Source: Nocardia neocaledoniensis (lineage in GTDB: Bacteria; Actinomycetota; Actinomycetes; Mycobacteriales; Mycobacteriaceae). From it: DNA of 64,000 nt. The notes under the pieces were generated by a model. That model had not been told where the DNA came from, ran no database searches, and saw only the letters and a program-made list of their open reading frames with translations. Shown one piece after another: positions 21,036-30,511 of the stretch (position 1 is its first letter; every line of letters starts with the position of its first letter). A program made the position numbers and the translations under genes. The DNA lies in NCBI RefSeq assembly GCF_003182135.1, contig NZ_QGTL01000015.1:1-64000 (forward strand), read 5' to 3'.

Positions 21036-21311
21036 ATGAGTCTCATCGGAACCGTGGTCGGCTATCTGCTGACGGTGTTCATCGTGTTGCTGCTCGTCCG
21101 GATGGTGCTGGACTGGGCGGATCTGCTCGGCAAGCTGCCGCCCTGGGCGGGCAAGGCACGGTCGGTGGTGTATGCCGCGACGGAGCCGGTACTGGCGCCC
21201 GTCCGCCGGATCCTGCCCCCGGTGCGGCTCGGCGGAACCGCCCTGGATCTGGCCTTCACCGTGGTGTTCATCGTGGCGCTGATCCTGCGCTCGGTGGCGT
21301 TCAGCCTGTAG
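21036..21311 (+). CDS. YggT family membrane protein
   Basis: 91 residues from ATG with AAGGAG 6-7 nt upstream. Two membrane helices (about 3-24 and 68-89) flank a short loop containing the family-type segment EPVLAPVRRILPPVRLGGTALDLAFTVVFI. YggT proteins of actinobacteria usually lie near divIVA and sepF; here the gene stands alone after der, so this is likely a second, unlinked copy. Its function is not known with certainty (membrane/osmotic or division-related roles have been proposed for the family). Confidence 0.87.
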   Translation: MSLIGTVVGYLLTVFIVLLLVRMVLDWADLLGKLPPWAGKARSVVYAATEPVLAPVRRILPPVRLGGTALDLAFTVVFIVALILRSVAFSL

Positions 21312-21317
21312 CCGTGG

Positions 21318-21914
21318 TCAGGCGCTCAGCACGCGGTCGAGCAGGTGATCGACGAGTTGTGCTGCGCGAGAAGCGAAGTCGTCATTGGTGAGCATGCCCT
21401 GGGCCAGCCCCGCGACCGCGAACAGGATCACCTCGGCATCGGCGACGACCACCCGATCGTCGGCGCCGCTGCCGCGTAGTGCGCGCAGCTGGGCCGCCAC
21501 CGCGTCGATGATGTAGTTCGGCGTCTCGACGGTGTCGGCGGATTCCAGATCGGGACCGGTGAGCGTGGCCGCGTGGAAGATACCGAGGATCACCGCGTTC
21601 CGCCTGCTCGCCTCGTCGAGCGGCAGGAGCCCGAGCAGTATCGTCCGCACGATCTCGCGCGGGCCCGCGCCCGGCCCCAGTGTCGCGAGCGCCGCGTGCA
21701 GCCGCGCGCCCGAATCCTCGACCGTGGCGCGGTGCGTGGCCAGCAGGAATTCGCGCTTGGTGCCGAAGTAATACTGCACCGATCGCACCGAAACCCCTGC
21801 CTCGGCGGCCACCGACTGGAACGTGGCCGCGTCCAGCCCACCCCGGGCGATCACCCGGCGCGCCGCACCGGTGATCGCGCGCCGGCGTTCTTCGTGATCG
21901 GCCAATCGTGGCAC
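21318..21914 (-). CDS. TetR family transcriptional regulator
   Basis: 198 residues on the minus strand from the GTG at 21914, with AGGAGG 5 nt upstream. The ATG two bases earlier is out of frame. The N-terminal HTH is typical: RRAITGAARRVIARGGLDAATFQSVAAEAGVSVRSVQYYFGTKREFL (residues ~10-56). The C-terminal ligand domain is not assignable to a known effector. It is divergent from the hydrolase gene at 22011, and a pair of 17-bp sites lies between them, so it most likely represses that gene and itself. Confidence 0.9.
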   Translation of the reverse strand: MPRLADHEERRRAITGAARRVIARGGLDAATFQSVAAEAGVSVRSVQYYFGTKREFLLATHRATVEDSGARLHAALATLGPGAGPREIVRTILLGLLPLDEASRRNAVILGIFHAATLTGPDLESADTVETPNYIIDAVAAQLRALRGSGADDRVVVADAEVILFAVAGLAQGMLTNDDFASRAAQLVDHLLDRVLSA

Positions 21915-21951
21915 CCATGCCTCCTGTGTCTCGCTGTGCGGCGGATCTTGA

Positions 21952-21990
21952 TGGTACGCGCATATCATTTTCGTGGTACGGTCATATCAT
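21952..21990. promoter_or_regulatory. Tandem TetR-type operator pair in divergent promoter
   Basis: Two 17-bp sites, TGGTACGCGCATATCAT (21952-21968) and TGGTACGGTCATATCAT (21974-21990), are identical at 15 of 17 positions and start 22 bp apart, that is two helical turns. Each is itself an imperfect palindrome of the form TGRTAYG-N2-CRTAYCA. The second site ends 20 bp before the hydrolase start. Confidence 0.75.
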
Positions 21991-22010
21991 CAACGAGGAA
22001 CGGGGTGGAT

Positions 22011-22898
22011 ATGGCCAAGATCGGCAAGTTCAAGAACGACAAGGCGCGCGAGGAGTATCTGCGGGCCTACCGCGCACTCGAGCGAGAGATGCCGGTGCCG
22101 TCGACGACGTCCGACATCGGCACCTCGTTCGGGACGACCCGGGTTCGCGAAGCCGGTCAGGGGGAGGGGGTTCCGCTCGTGCTGTTGCACTCGCTCGGCG
22201 CGAACAGCCTGGCCTGGAACCATGTGATCGAGGACCTCGCCCGTGATCGCGTGGTCTACATGCCGGAGATGATCGGCGTGCCCGGGCTCAGTGTGCAGAC
22301 CGCGCCGATCGACGAGAAGGGCTTCGGTACGTGGTTCGGCGATCTCCTGGATGGCCTCGGCCTCGAGCGGGTGCACCTGGTCGGGTACTCCCAGGGCGGC
22401 TGGCAGGCGATGGTGATCGGAGCTGAGCAGCAACACAGGCTGGCGAGCCTGACCGTGATCGAGCCGGGCGGCACGTTGACCAAGGTCAGGTGGAGCGTGC
22501 TGTGGACGATGATCAAGGTCGGCGCGCGGCCGACCGACAAGAACCTGCGCAGGATGAACGCCTGGCTCAACCCCGGCGTCACGCTGTCCGACGCCGAGTT
22601 CGCCGGTGTCAAGGCCTCGCTCGGCTATGTGCCCGCGATCGGGTTCCCGAAGATGTTCACCGACGAGCGCCTGGCGACGCTCACGATGCCGACGCTGTGG
22701 CTGTTCGGGTCGGAGTCGTTGGTCGTGGACGCCGCGCTCGCCGGCCGGCGCCTGCGCGCGAATGTCTCCACGCCCGAGATCGAGGTGTTCGCCGGCGCGG
22801 GGCACGGCATCTTCCACCAGATCCCGGACCGAGTCACCGCGCGCGTTCTGGACTTCACCCGTCGCTACGACGCCACCGTCACCCGTCGCGGCGAGTGA
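22011..22898 (+). CDS. Alpha/beta hydrolase under TetR control
   Basis: 295 residues from ATG. The nucleophile elbow GYSQGG gives S127, the oxyanion region is LLHSLGAN, and the C-terminal His lies in AGAGHGIFHQIPD. The acid is probably in LWLFGSESLVVD. The first ~35 residues are basic (MAKIGKFKNDKAREEYLRAY) and no signal peptide is present, so the enzyme is cytosolic. The serine triad indicates an esterase/lipase-like or C-C hydrolase activity; the substrate is unknown. The divergent TetR gene and operator pair suggest induction by a substrate-like small molecule. Confidence 0.88.
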   Translation: MAKIGKFKNDKAREEYLRAYRALEREMPVPSTTSDIGTSFGTTRVREAGQGEGVPLVLLHSLGANSLAWNHVIEDLARDRVVYMPEMIGVPGLSVQTAPIDEKGFGTWFGDLLDGLGLERVHLVGYSQGGWQAMVIGAEQQHRLASLTVIEPGGTLTKVRWSVLWTMIKVGARPTDKNLRRMNAWLNPGVTLSDAEFAGVKASLGYVPAIGFPKMFTDERLATLTMPTLWLFGSESLVVDAALAGRRLRANVSTPEIEVFAGAGHGIFHQIPDRVTARVLDFTRRYDATVTRRGE

Positions 22899-22954
22899 AC
22901 GACCGCCCGTTCGCGCCGAGCGTCTGCCGCCGGTGAGCAGCCGAACCGGTGCTC

Positions 22955-23446
22955 CTACTCCGCGATCCGCGTGGCGTCGTCCAAGGGGCGGGTGATCGCC
23001 CAGAGCCGGGTGAAGGTGCAGGTCGCGATCTTCCATTCGCCGTTCTCGAGGCGGTATTCGTCGGCGTATTCGCCGGTGGCGACGGTTTCGGTGCGTTCGA
23101 TCAGGTTGACCTGGCGGAAGCGCAGGGTCCAGCTGCCGGTCGCCGTGCCGTCCTCGCCGACGGTGATGTCGGGGTGGACGCCGTGGTGCATGTCGAGGAT
23201 CGCGTGCTTGCCGTCGACCTTCTGCAGAGCGATGGAAGCGAACACGGCGGCCATGCCGTCGGCGTCCATCGCGCCCAGCTCGCCGTAGTCCAGCGCCGAG
23301 CCGGCCGCGACGAAGCAGTCGCGGAAGCCCACGGGGTCCTTGGCGTCGCACGCGCGGAAGTAGCGGTGCTTGAGCGCGATGATCGACTCGATCGCCGCCA
23401 GCCGGGCGAGGTGGCGGGCCGTGTCGTCGGTGGTGGTTGCCGTCAT
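22955..23446 (-). CDS. SnoaL/NTF2-like protein
   Basis: 163 residues on the minus strand from the ATG at 23446 (MTATTTDDTARHLARLAAIESIIALKHRYFRACDAKDP). The helical start followed by FRDCFVAAGSALDYG and the beta-rich C-terminal half (TGSWTLRFRQVNLIERTETVATGEYADEYRLENGEWKIATCTFTR in pieces) fit the NTF2-like cone fold of SnoaL/steroid-isomerase-type proteins. Such proteins may be isomerases, dehydratases or ligand carriers. Context gives no pathway. It ends 57 nt from the converging hydrolase. Confidence 0.82.
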   Translation of the reverse strand: MTATTTDDTARHLARLAAIESIIALKHRYFRACDAKDPVGFRDCFVAAGSALDYGELGAMDADGMAAVFASIALQKVDGKHAILDMHHGVHPDITVGEDGTATGSWTLRFRQVNLIERTETVATGEYADEYRLENGEWKIATCTFTRLWAITRPLDDATRIAE

Positions 23447-23632
23447 GCGCCTCACGGTACGGCTGGGCCGGCCGACCCGCTCGAGTATTCTCCCGCTCAT
23501 CGGGACCGGGCTCGGCCTGCGCACGCGGGATTCTGCCCGCGTCCAGCCGTGCGCGTGGCGGTCGAGCGGTTCGCGGCGGGTGGACGGGAAGCCCGCCGTT
23601 CGTAGCCGGTCGCGCTCGCGCGCGGACGCCAC

Positions 23633-24769
23633 CTACTGGTCATCGGTGCCTTCGATGCGCCACCGGGTGAGAACCGCGCGGACACAGGGTGTTTCGGCGA
23701 GGGCGTCCGCGGTGTCGGCGAAGGCCGAGTCCGGGGCACGGTGGGTGAGGATGATCAGCCGGGCGTCGGGGCCGTCGTGCTCCTGACGTACCCGGGCGAT
23801 GCTGACGCCATGGGCGGCGAAAACGGTGGCGACCCGGGCCAACGCGCCCGCGTGATCGGTGACCGAGAGATTGAGGTAGTAGCGGGTGGGGGTGTCGCCG
23901 AGCGGGGCGAGGGGGAGTTCGGCGTAGTAGGAGGCGCGCGGGGCCCGGCCGCCGTGCACCCGATTGCGCGCCGCCGTGATCAGGTCACCGAGCAGGGCCG
24001 AGGCGGTGGCGGCGGGGGTGGTGGCGCCGTAGAACATCAGCCTGCCCGCGGCCGCCGCGTCGACAGCCACCGCGCCGAAGGGCGCCGCCACCCCGGCCAG
24101 CGGGTCGGCGGCGGGCAGCAGCGCCGGATGCACCCGCACCGAGATCTGTTCCTTGCCACCGGCTCCGGGATGCTCGACGACCCGTGAGCACACGACGAGG
24201 GTGCGCAGGCTCAGGCCGAGCGCCGCGGCGACAGCGAGGTCGTAGCTGGGCGCGGGCCCGGGATTCTCGACGTAGACCTCGCCCACCTCGACCCTGGTGT
24301 GGAAGGCCAGCGTCGCCAGGATCGCCGCCTGCTCGGCGATGCCACGGCCGGGCTCGCCGGGGAACACGCCGAGCACCTGGTGCACCCGGTCGCCCGCGAG
24401 CGACTGGGTGAGCGGCCGCACCACCGGGACCCCGCCGGCCACCGCCGCTTCGAAACACAGGTCGGCGCCGTGCTGTTCGGCCGCGGCGGCCAGCCGGGGA
24501 CCGTGCTCGGCGATCAGCGCGGTGTTCGCGGTGATCACCGACCGCCCGTGCCGCAGCGCGTCGAGCACCGCGGTGACCGTGCCCGCGTCCTCGGTCGCGT
24601 CGACCACCAGCTCCGGCTCCCCGTCGAGCGTGAGCTCCGCTCCGGCGCGTTCGCGCAGGTCGCCGCCGGTCGCCCGGAGAATGCGCACGACCTCCTCGGC
24701 CAGCGGGCCCGCGCCGAGAACGGCGACACCGAGCGTGGGTCGAGGGGAACGGAAGAGCTGATGGGTCAT
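23633..24769 (-). CDS. Homoserine dehydrogenase-like protein lacking the catalytic segment, with ACT domain
   Basis: 378 residues on the minus strand from the ATG at 24769. The Rossmann start ([17 protein letters not shown]), the block [29 protein letters not shown], the AAGRLMFYG segment and a C-terminal ACT domain (about 298-365) are those of homoserine dehydrogenase. Three things differ. The usual TANK motif reads TANT (T83). The NGTTNYILT stretch plus the following GYAEADPTADVEG-DAAAK segment, with catalytic Asp and Lys, is replaced by a short [10 protein letters not shown] (residues ~137-147). The N-terminal domain is also ~35 residues shorter. The frame is intact, so this looks like a stable degenerate paralogue. 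It is divergent from an aspartokinase. A regulatory role or altered chemistry is inference. Confidence 0.85.
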   Translation of the reverse strand: MTHQLFRSPRPTLGVAVLGAGPLAEEVVRILRATGGDLRERAGAELTLDGEPELVVDATEDAGTVTAVLDALRHGRSVITANTALIAEHGPRLAAAAEQHGADLCFEAAVAGGVPVVRPLTQSLAGDRVHQVLGVFPGEPGRGIAEQAAILATLAFHTRVEVGEVYVENPGPAPSYDLAVAAALGLSLRTLVVCSRVVEHPGAGGKEQISVRVHPALLPAADPLAGVAAPFGAVAVDAAAAGRLMFYGATTPAATASALLGDLITAARNRVHGGRAPRASYYAELPLAPLGDTPTRYYLNLSVTDHAGALARVATVFAAHGVSIARVRQEHDGPDARLIILTHRAPDSAFADTADALAETPCVRAVLTRWRIEGTDDQ

Positions 24770-24971
24770 GGGGATTCGCCTAACCGCCGAGAGATGCCGA
24801 GCCGGGAACGAACGCCGCTCGCGCCACCCCCGTGCTGCCCAGTATCGCGGCCGAAACGATTCGGCGGCAGTCGTTTTCACCACGAATCTGCACAGTCGTG
24901 CCAGAAATCCCTGGATACTCGGAAGGGTCGCGCGCGGAACACGCGTGGACGAGCAGGGGAGAGGACACGGT

Positions 24972-26228
<1,257 letters not shown>

Positions 26229-26242
26229 CCCCCGACTGATCG

Positions 26243-26259
26243 AACGGTAACTTACCGTT
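26243..26259. promoter_or_regulatory. Perfect inverted repeat upstream of the hydrolase gene
   Basis: AACGGTAA-C-TTACCGTT is a perfect 8-bp inverted repeat with a 1-nt centre, 24 bp before the GTG start of the hydrolase and 14 bp after lysC. The form is that of a TetR-type operator; no such regulator lies next to it. Confidence 0.7.
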
Positions 26260-26283
26260 TAGTCAATCGAGACGGAGGTTCCT

Positions 26284-27138
26284 GTGAGCGCACGGCTGAA
26301 CTCGTACACCCGGGCCGGTTTCCGGTTCGACGTGCTGGACACCGGCCCGGTGGACGGCCCGGTCGTCGTCGCGCTGCACGGCTTTCCGCAGACCGCGACG
26401 TCGTTCACCGAGTTCAGCGCGCTGCTCGCGGACCGCGGCTACCGCACCGTCGCGCCGACCCAGCGTGGCTACTCACCCGGGGCCAGGCCGCGCGGCCGGG
26501 CCGCCTACCGGATGCCGGAACTCGTCGCCGACGTGGTCGAGCTGATCCGCGAGATCGACCGGGGCCCGGTGCATCTGGTCGGCCACGACTGGGGCGCGAT
26601 GGTGGCGTGGTCGCTCGCGGCGGCCCGGCCCGATCTGGTCCGGACGCTGGTGACGGTGTCGGTGCCGCATCCGGGCGCGTTCCTGCGCTCCATGGTCACC
26701 AGCGATCAGCTGTTCCGCTCGTTCTATATGGGACTGTTCCAGATCCCGGTGCTGCCGGAACGGCTGCTGACCGCGCGGCCGGACGTGCTGGACCGGGCGC
26801 TGACCGGGACCGGGATGACGCCGGAGGTGCTGGCGCGCGTGCACAGCGAGATCGTCGACACGGGTGCGCTGCCCACGGCGCTGAACTGGTACCGCGCGCT
26901 GGTGGTGCCCGGTAATCGGACCCTGTCGACGGTGCCGGTGCGGGTGCCGGTGACGCACGTGTGGAGCACCGGTGACACCGCGCTGACCCGCCGCGGTGCC
27001 GAGCTGACCGAGCGCTTCGTCATCGGTGACTACCGCCTGGCGGTGGTCGACGACGCCTCGCACTGGCTGCCCGACGAGCGCCCGCTGGCGCTCGCCGATC
27101 TGGTCACCCAGCGGATCGAGTCGGTTCCGGTCAGCTGA
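26284..27138 (+). CDS. Epoxide hydrolase/haloalkane dehalogenase-like alpha/beta hydrolase
   Basis: 284 residues from GTG behind GGAGG. The oxyanion motif HGFPQ is at residues 32-36 and the nucleophile is an Asp, D102 in GHDWGAMVAW, as in epoxide hydrolases and haloalkane dehalogenases. The general base His is in DASHWLPDERP near residue 264. A helical cap lies between (about 135-210). The single-gene unit has its own inverted-repeat operator. Natural substrate unknown. Its end overlaps the converging GNAT gene by 8 nt. Confidence 0.88.
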   Translation: MSARLNSYTRAGFRFDVLDTGPVDGPVVVALHGFPQTATSFTEFSALLADRGYRTVAPTQRGYSPGARPRGRAAYRMPELVADVVELIREIDRGPVHLVGHDWGAMVAWSLAAARPDLVRTLVTVSVPHPGAFLRSMVTSDQLFRSFYMGLFQIPVLPERLLTARPDVLDRALTGTGMTPEVLARVHSEIVDTGALPTALNWYRALVVPGNRTLSTVPVRVPVTHVWSTGDTALTRRGAELTERFVIGDYRLAVVDDASHWLPDERPLALADLVTQRIESVPVS

Positions 27139-27841
27139 TCGGCGCCGCCAGCGGCCGCAGGGCCTCGGCGGTGGCCGGGATCAGCGGCGCGCGCCGCACC
27201 CGCGCGGCGAGCTGCTCGGTGATGCGCAGCCGAACCCCCGGCCACTCGTCGGTCAGGATCGAATAGAACGCGGTGTCGCGGACCGCGCCGTCGAGTCCGC
27301 GCGAATGCGCCCGGCGCACACCGTCGCTCACCGCGCCGAGGCGCTCGATCGCGGCCCGCGAACGCAGGTTGCGGGCGTCGGCGCGCAGGGTCACCCGGCG
27401 CACGGCCCACCCGTCGAAGGCATGGGTGAGCATGAGCAGCTTGGCCTCGAGGTTCACCACGCCGCCGCGCGCGGCGGGCGTGAGCCAGGTGTTGCCGATC
27501 TCGACGGCGTCCGGGATCGACCCGCCGGGCAGCGCCGTGGTCGGCTCGGCCGCCAAGGGCCAGGTCAGCGGGCCCTGCCAGTAGTCGAGCCGGGTGAATC
27601 TGGTCGCCCCGACCACGCAATCGTCGTCGACGGTGACGATCGCGAACGCCAGCGTGGTGCCCGCCAGCTGCGCGGCCTCGGCCTGGAAGACATAGGTGCG
27701 CGCCTCCTGTTCACCGTGCGGGACGATGGTGAATCCGGCCGGGCCGAGCGCGGCGGCCGCCGCGGCCAGGCCGGGAACATGGTGCGGTGCGAGGGGTTCC
27801 AGCCGTGCGATGCGGCCGTGGAGGATAACGGGTGCGGGCAT
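27131..27841 (-). CDS. GNAT family N-acetyltransferase (RimJ/RimL-like)
   Basis: 236 residues on the minus strand from the ATG at 27841. It begins like RimJ-type acetyltransferases (ILHGRIARLEPLAPHHVPGLAAAA). The middle strand EIGNTWLTPAARGGVVNLEAKLLMLTHAFD and the segment VRRVTLRADARNLRSRAAIERLGAVSDG are the hallmark of the RimJ/RimL/YdaF group that acetylates N-terminal amines or small molecules. The C-terminal ~35 residues (LTDEWPGVRLRITEQLAARVRRAP) are usual. Acetyl-CoA binding is inferred from the fold. Substrate unknown. Confidence 0.88.
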   Translation of the reverse strand: MPAPVILHGRIARLEPLAPHHVPGLAAAAAALGPAGFTIVPHGEQEARTYVFQAEAAQLAGTTLAFAIVTVDDDCVVGATRFTRLDYWQGPLTWPLAAEPTTALPGGSIPDAVEIGNTWLTPAARGGVVNLEAKLLMLTHAFDGWAVRRVTLRADARNLRSRAAIERLGAVSDGVRRAHSRGLDGAVRDTAFYSILTDEWPGVRLRITEQLAARVRRAPLIPATAEALRPLAAPIS

Positions 27842-28473
27842 GGTGACCGGCGTCCTTCGTCTGAGAGGGTCGCCGAATGCACGAGGCGTGGATCTCACGC
27901 GGCACGTGATTGCGGCGAAGCGACACGAACGATCCAGCAGCATCGAAAAATGACTGGATGGACGATAGCGGATGCCACGCGTTCGCCAGCACGAACCGGC
28001 GAGATGTCGGAGCCGAAAATTTCGCCTACCGCTTCGCGGGGGCGGATGGTTACGGTGCCGTGAAGAACGACGATCTCGGTCGCGGCGGGGTCGCAGTGTC
28101 TGGGGACACGTTTGCGCACGTCAGAGCCGTAACGGTTGTATAAATCACACGGTTGTGCGCATGCTGGGCAAACGTCCGATTGGTCGGATGTTTCGCCAGT
28201 TCCGAGGCCTGTTCGCCGGAAATGTAACGGGCGTTATCGTATCGTGTCGAACTGGTGTTCTATGTGACGCAGATCACAACGTCTGTCAATCGTTTCTGAT
28301 AGGTGGCACGCTCGTAATTGCTGAACGTTAACCGTTCGTGATCAAACGGCAGGGTCGACGCGGACCCCGCCGTCGCGAACGACCCGCCCGTCCGCTCCGG
28401 CGCGAAGGGCCACGCACGATCCATTGCGGATCACCTACCGGCCGCGTCGGGACGGCTGCCCGGAAGGGACCTC
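27842..28473. other. 632-nt intergenic regulatory region, no gene seen
   Basis: The gap between two genes facing away from each other is visibly richer in A/T than its surroundings, especially 28120-28345. It has a GlxR/Crp-like site, a direct repeat ACGGTTGT at 28132-28139 and 28149-28156 around a TATAAA-like stretch, and a small hairpin GTGTC-N4-GACAC near 28097. Open frames that cross it have no gene-like features. It probably holds the promoters of the gene at 28474 and the acetyltransferase; a small RNA cannot be excluded. Confidence 0.6.
28263..28278. promoter_or_regulatory. GlxR/Crp-type cAMP receptor protein site
   Basis: TGTGACGCAGATCACA is a perfect match to TGTGA-N6-TCACA, the recognition pattern of Crp and of the actinobacterial GlxR/CRP regulators. 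It lies about 195 bp upstream of the small membrane protein gene at 28474. Confidence 0.75.
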
Positions 28474-28770
28474 ATGGTTATGAGCAGCATCTACTTCGAA
28501 CCGAAGAGCAAACTGTCAGTTACCGGTCGCGAGCGCCGCGACGCCGCGACATCGGACGCCGATGCCAGCATGGCGCCCCTGGCGATGCCGGGCCTGATCA
28601 TCGGCCTGCTCCTGGTCGGCCTCGGCCTCGCCGCCCTGGTACGCCTGGGGGATTGGGTCGGCGACTACGGACCCGTGCTCGTCGGCCTGGCCTACGTGAT
28701 GTATCTGGGGGCCGCGGGCTGGCTCCTGTGCTGGAGCGCGCTCACCGTCCGATCCCTGCATCGCCACTGA
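28474..28770 (+). CDS. Small two-helix membrane protein, unknown function
   Basis: 98 residues from the ATG at 28474 with GGAAGGG upstream; a second ATG at 28480 is possible. Residues 1-~33 are polar (YFEPKSKLSVTGRERRDAATSD). Two membrane helices follow (about 38-58, PGLIIGLLLVGLGLAALVRLG, and 66-87, GPVLVGLAYVMYLGAAGWLLCW), with a short basic C-terminus. No family is recognised. The long upstream region with a cAMP-receptor site suggests energy- or carbon-state control. A terminator follows at once, so it is transcribed alone. Confidence 0.75.
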   Translation: MVMSSIYFEPKSKLSVTGRERRDAATSDADASMAPLAMPGLIIGLLLVGLGLAALVRLGDWVGDYGPVLVGLAYVMYLGAAGWLLCWSALTVRSLHRH

Positions 28771-28781
28771 TCAACCCACTC

Positions 28782-28818
28782 CCAGGAGCCGTCGTGCGCA
28801 CGCGCACGACGGCTCTGG
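28782..28818. terminator. Bidirectional terminator between converging genes
   Basis: A long inverted repeat (CCAGGAGCCGTCGTGCG with CGCACGACGGCTCTGG, one bulged G) lies 11 nt after each of the two converging genes. Confidence 0.85.
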
Positions 28819-28829
28819 CGTCTCGCGGG

Positions 28830-29669
28830 TCAGGCCTGCGGCGGGTCGACGAAGATGTCGTACTCGAGTTCGCCCGCGCCGCCGTAGCCGGACAGGTCGG
28901 TGACGCCGTGCTCGCGCAGCACGTCGACGTCGAGGAAGGTGTTGCCGGTCGTCGTGCGCGCGTCGCTGCCCAGGATCGCGATCGCGGCGTCCGCCACGAT
29001 CTCCGGGGTCCGCGCCTTGGCGATCGCCTCGTCACCGCCGAGCAGATTCTGCACCGCCGCGGTCGCGATGAGCGTCTCGGGCCACAGGCAGTTCGCGGCG
29101 ACGCCGTGCTCGGCGTACTCGGCGGCCCAGCCCAGCGTGAGCAGCGACATCCCGTACTTGGCCACCATGTAGGCCGGGTGCGAGCCGAGCCAGCGCGGCG
29201 CCAGGTTCAGCGGCGGGGACAGGCTCAGGATGTGCGCGTTCGGGCTGCGCCGCAGATGCGGCAGGCAGGTGCTGGAGAGCAGGTAGGTGCCCCGGATCTG
29301 GATCTGCTGCATCAGGTCGAAGCGCTTGACCGGCAGCTCCTCGGTGGCGGCCAGGGCGATCGCCGAGGCGTTGTTGACGCAGTAGTCGATGCCGCCGAAG
29401 CGCTCGACCGTGCGGGCGACGGCCTCCCGCACCGACGCCTCGTCCCTGACGTCGCCGACGACGGCCAGCGCCTGCCCGCCGGCGGCCTCGATCTCGGCGG
29501 CCGCGGTGTGGATGGTGCCTGGCAGACGGGGATCGGGGACATCGGTCTTGGCCAGCAGGGCGATGTTGGCGCCCTGGCGTGCCGCGGCGACGGCGATCGC
29601 GAGGCCGATGCCGCGGCTGCCGCCGGACATGATCATCGTGCGCCCGGCCAGGGGGAAGGCGGCGGTCAT
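28830..29669 (-). CDS. SDR family oxidoreductase (HSDL2-like)
   Basis: 279 residues on the minus strand from the ATG at 29669 with AAGGAG upstream. Classical NAD(P)-binding motif SGGSRGIGLAIA at ~15-26, NNAS at the fourth strand, and the catalytic YxxxK as YMVAK after a LSLSPPLN serine strand. The sequence style (TIHTAAAEIEAAGGQALAVVGDVRDE, VNNASAIAL, NAHILSLSPPLN) is that of hydroxysteroid dehydrogenase-like 2 (HSDL2) proteins. Substrate unknown, probably an acyl or steroid-like ketone/alcohol. It is divergent from the PaaX-like regulator with an inverted repeat between. Confidence 0.9.
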   Translation of the reverse strand: MTAAFPLAGRTMIMSGGSRGIGLAIAVAAARQGANIALLAKTDVPDPRLPGTIHTAAAEIEAAGGQALAVVGDVRDEASVREAVARTVERFGGIDYCVNNASAIALAATEELPVKRFDLMQQIQIRGTYLLSSTCLPHLRRSPNAHILSLSPPLNLAPRWLGSHPAYMVAKYGMSLLTLGWAAEYAEHGVAANCLWPETLIATAAVQNLLGGDEAIAKARTPEIVADAAIAILGSDARTTTGNTFLDVDVLREHGVTDLSGYGGAGELEYDIFVDPPQA

Positions 29670-29723
29670 GGGGGAGCTCCTTGTCGTCGGCGGTGCCGTG
29701 CGGCGGCTGATGCCACGGAACGT

Positions 29724-29762
29724 TACATATTCAAGACAGTCGTGGCAATAGTGAAATATGTA
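29724..29762. promoter_or_regulatory. Spaced inverted repeat in the SDR/PaaX-like divergent promoter
   Basis: TACATATT at 29724-29731 is repeated in reverse as AATATGTA at 29755-29762, 23 nt apart. The right arm runs into TAGACT (29761-29766), a good -10 element exactly 7 nt before the GTG at 29774. The regulator is therefore probably expressed from a leaderless, self-controlled transcript. Confidence 0.6.
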
Positions 29763-29773
29763 GACTCGACCTC

Positions 29774-30511
29774 GTGCAACACCTCGTGACCGGCCCCGAT
29801 ACCGGTATTCGTCCGGTCTCGGCCCGCTCGGCACTGGTCCGTATCCTCATCGCCGCCGACTCGCCGACGATGACCTCCCGGCAGATCTGCGCGTCCACCA
29901 CCGCCGTCGGTTATCCGGAGTCGACCGTGCGGGTGGCGGTCTCGCGGATGGTCGCCGCGGGCGAACTGCGCCGCGAGAACCGCGCGTACACCCTCGCCCC
30001 CGGCCTGCGCGCACGGCGGGTGGAGCTCGCCGCGCCGCCGGAGCGGCCGTGGGACGGGGAGTGGGAGCAGGTCGTCGTCACGGCGGGCGGGCGCCCCGCC
30101 GCCGAGCGCGCGACACTGCGCACGACCCTGCTGGGGCTGCGGCTGTCCGAGCTCAGGGAAGGCGTCTGGATGCGTCCGGCCAACCTCGAGCGGGTCTGGC
30201 CCGCCGCGCTGGACGACGTCGCGATCCGCCTGCGCACCTGCCCCGTCGACGATCCGGCGCGCCTGGCCGCGCGCCTGTGGTCGCTGGCCGACTGGTCCGC
30301 GCGCGGCCACGCGCTGCTGGAGGCCATCGAAACGCCCGACCCCACAGCGAAATTCGCGGCCGTGTGCGCCGGTCTCGACCATCTCACCACCGATCCCGTG
30401 CTGCCCGTCGACCTGCGTCCCGCCGGCTGGCCGTCGGCCGACCTGCGCGCGGTGACGGCCGGCTATCTCGCCTGGTTCGCCACGTTGAGCAGGGAATCCG
30501 CTCCGTCGTAG
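29774..30511 (+). CDS. PaaX family transcriptional regulator
   Basis: 245 residues from GTG. The N-terminal winged helix (SARSALVRILIAADSPTMTSRQICASTTAVGYPESTVRVAVSRMVAAGELRRENRAYTLAP, in order) has the PaaX layout. A ferredoxin-like middle (ERPWDGEWEQVVVT) and a C-terminal helical part (LRLSELREGVWMRPANL) complete it. PaaX regulators sense an acyl-CoA ligand such as phenylacetyl-CoA. The divergent SDR is the probable target. No phenylacetate genes are nearby, so a different CoA ester is likely. Confidence 0.82.
   Translation: MQHLVTGPDTGIRPVSARSALVRILIAADSPTMTSRQICASTTAVGYPESTVRVAVSRMVAAGELRRENRAYTLAPGLRARRVELAAPPERPWDGEWEQVVVTAGGRPAAERATLRTTLLGLRLSELREGVWMRPANLERVWPAALDDVAIRLRTCPVDDPARLAARLWSLADWSARGHALLEAIETPDPTAKFAAVCAGLDHLTTDPVLPVDLRPAGWPSADLRAVTAGYLAWFATLSRESAPS

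Noticed and set aside
23633-24769. Treating the homoserine dehydrogenase-like gene as a frameshifted or misassembled real enzyme
   Set aside because: The frame is open throughout, the sequences on both sides of the missing segments align in the same frame, and several independent key residues differ. A single sequencing error cannot explain this.
28338-29789. A 483-codon plus-strand frame over the small membrane protein and SDR
   Set aside because: It crosses a terminator and two real genes in other frames and has only Arg/Gly/Ala-rich shadow composition.
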